From Bacteroidales bacterium (lineage in GTDB: Bacteria; Bacteroidota; Bacteroidia; Bacteroidales; F082), in the NCBI GenBank assembly GCA_015493525.1, contig WGCY01000020.1, positions 1 through 52,603 of the forward strand: a stretch of DNA of 52,603 nt. The letters run 5' to 3'. This document shows, piece by piece, positions 50,159-52,603 of this stretch. The position numbers were made by a program, and so were the translations under genes. Below the pieces are notes generated by a model. That model was not told where the DNA came from and did not search any database. It worked only from the letters and a program-made list of their open reading frames with translations. Every line of letters starts with the position of its first letter. Within the stretch, counting starts at the first letter, position 1.

Positions 50159-50166
50159 AACCCCCG

Positions 50167-50762
50167 TCAAATCCTCTCCTTCGAGTTTTTCAGAATGTTG
50201 TACAGAAATTCCCTGGCACGGAACAGTTGGGCTTTCACTGTTCCCAGGGGCAAATCCAGCTCTTTGGTGATTTCTTCGTAGCTGTATTCTTTGAAATAGC
50301 GTAATTCTATGAGCTTTTTGTAATGCGGTTTCAGCTTCTCCACCACCTGGTGCATCAGCTCAATTTTTTGTGAACGGATAAACTGTTCTTCCGGATCAGG
50401 GTTTTCTGTCGGAATACGGGTGGACTGGACATCTTCCACCTGTCCGGGAAGGCCATCAACGGCCCTGGAAGCTTTGTTCCGGAGCCGCATGAAATCAATA
50501 CAATTGTTGGTGGCTATTTTGAAAAGCCAGGTGCTAAAAGCAAATTCCGGCGTATATTGATGCAGGTTTTTAAAAGCTTTTCCAAAGGCTTCAATGGTAA
50601 GGTCTTCGGCATCGTGCGGGTTTTGGGTCATCTTCAGCATCATAAAGTACAACCCATCATAATAATGTTGCAACAGCTGTGCATAAGCACCCTGGTCTCC
50701 TTCATCCAGGGCCCTGCGGATGAGCTTATAGTCTATTTTGCCTTTTTCCGTAAGGTTTGCGT

Positions 50763-50772
<10 letters not shown>
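50167..50772 (-). CDS. ECF-type RNA polymerase sigma factor
   Basis: An alternative sigma factor of the extracytoplasmic-function group, 201 aa from MEINANLTEKGKIDYK (50772). Region 2 covers about 30-95 (YYDGLYFMMLKMTQNPHDAEDLTIEAFGKAFKNL ... FSTWLFKIATNNCIDFMR) and contains the -10 recognition helix. A linker of about 45 residues follows, then region 4 (LKPHYKKLIELRYFKEYSYEEITKELDLPLGTVKAQLFRAREFLYNIL) with the -35 helix-turn-helix. The start codon lies inside the 3' end of the glycosyltransferase gene, so the two are translationally coupled. No anti-sigma factor gene follows, only repeats. An upstream in-frame ATG at 50841 lies deep in that gene and was rejected. Confidence 0.92.

Positions 50773-52603
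<1,831 letters not shown>

Larger units (their letters stand above)
49738..50166. other. Intergenic repeat island, right part
   Basis: 429 bases without a gene, made of second copies of repeats A, C and B, a GCTTTGCG tandem and a perfect 13-bp palindrome. The text TTTGTGTCGGGGTTTGTAAT followed by CCGAATGTAAA at 49746-49776 also echoes the left island (CCGAATGTAAA at 48048-48058). Confidence 0.6.

Noticed and set aside
47760-50166. CRISPR array
   Set aside because: The repeats are few, long, hairpin-rich and unevenly spaced, with genes between them. There are no regular spacers and no cas genes.

Overview
The window looks like chromosomal DNA of a Bacteroidota (Bacteroidetes) bacterium, probably Bacteroidales/Marinilabiliales-like. 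The evidence is an adjacent SusC/SusD pair, two secreted proteins with type IX secretion (T9SS) C-terminal sorting domains, an almost total lack of Shine-Dalgarno sequences, and repeated matches to the Bacteroidetes -7 promoter box TAnnTTTG just upstream of genes. The order or genus is inference; there is no rRNA in the window.

Layout. 1-8.5 kb: tatC (cut by the left edge), a LolC/E-type permease with a C25 (gingipain-like) T9SS protease, signal peptidase I, a palindromic repeat element, apbE and two small genes. 8.6-16.3 kb: glmM, then a compact six-gene plus-strand operon (TPR protein, ComA-like phosphosulfolactate synthase, aldehyde dehydrogenase, DUF368 polyprenyl-phosphate transporter, aroE, dapB). 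16.3-29.5 kb: a one-direction chitin/GlcNAc locus on the minus strand, in transcription order ROK regulator, susC, susD, NagB fused to a PIG-L-like domain, ROK sugar kinase, NagP-type transporter, and a secreted GH18 chitinase. Together these would degrade chitin outside the cell, import the oligomers or GlcNAc, phosphorylate and deaminate, and sense the product. 29.6-33.7 kb: MsbA-like ABC exporter, pruA and a small His/Lys-rich secreted protein.

34.0-37.3 kb is a decaying patch. It holds a Rieske/TPP-enzyme fusion gene reduced to scraps by internal deletions, an egtD-like methyltransferase split by one frameshift, and intact DUF427, DUF5996-like and DUF2721 genes, with a 132-bp palindromic element in the middle. 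37.3-47.7 kb is core metabolism: hotdog thioesterase, PLP aminotransferase, ADP-forming acetyl-CoA synthetase, an SLC12-like transporter, an acyl-CoA synthetase and urocanate hydratase (hutU).

47.8-50.2 kb is the most unusual region. It is an intergenic repeat island with structured repeats present on both sides of an AT-rich two-gene cassette: a lipoprotein with a glycine-rich hydrophobic tail, and a two-TM small protein. 50.2-52.6 kb returns to ordinary genes: an ECF sigma factor, a family 2 glycosyltransferase and tgt (cut by the right edge). I see no tRNA, rRNA, CRISPR array, intact transposase or integrase.
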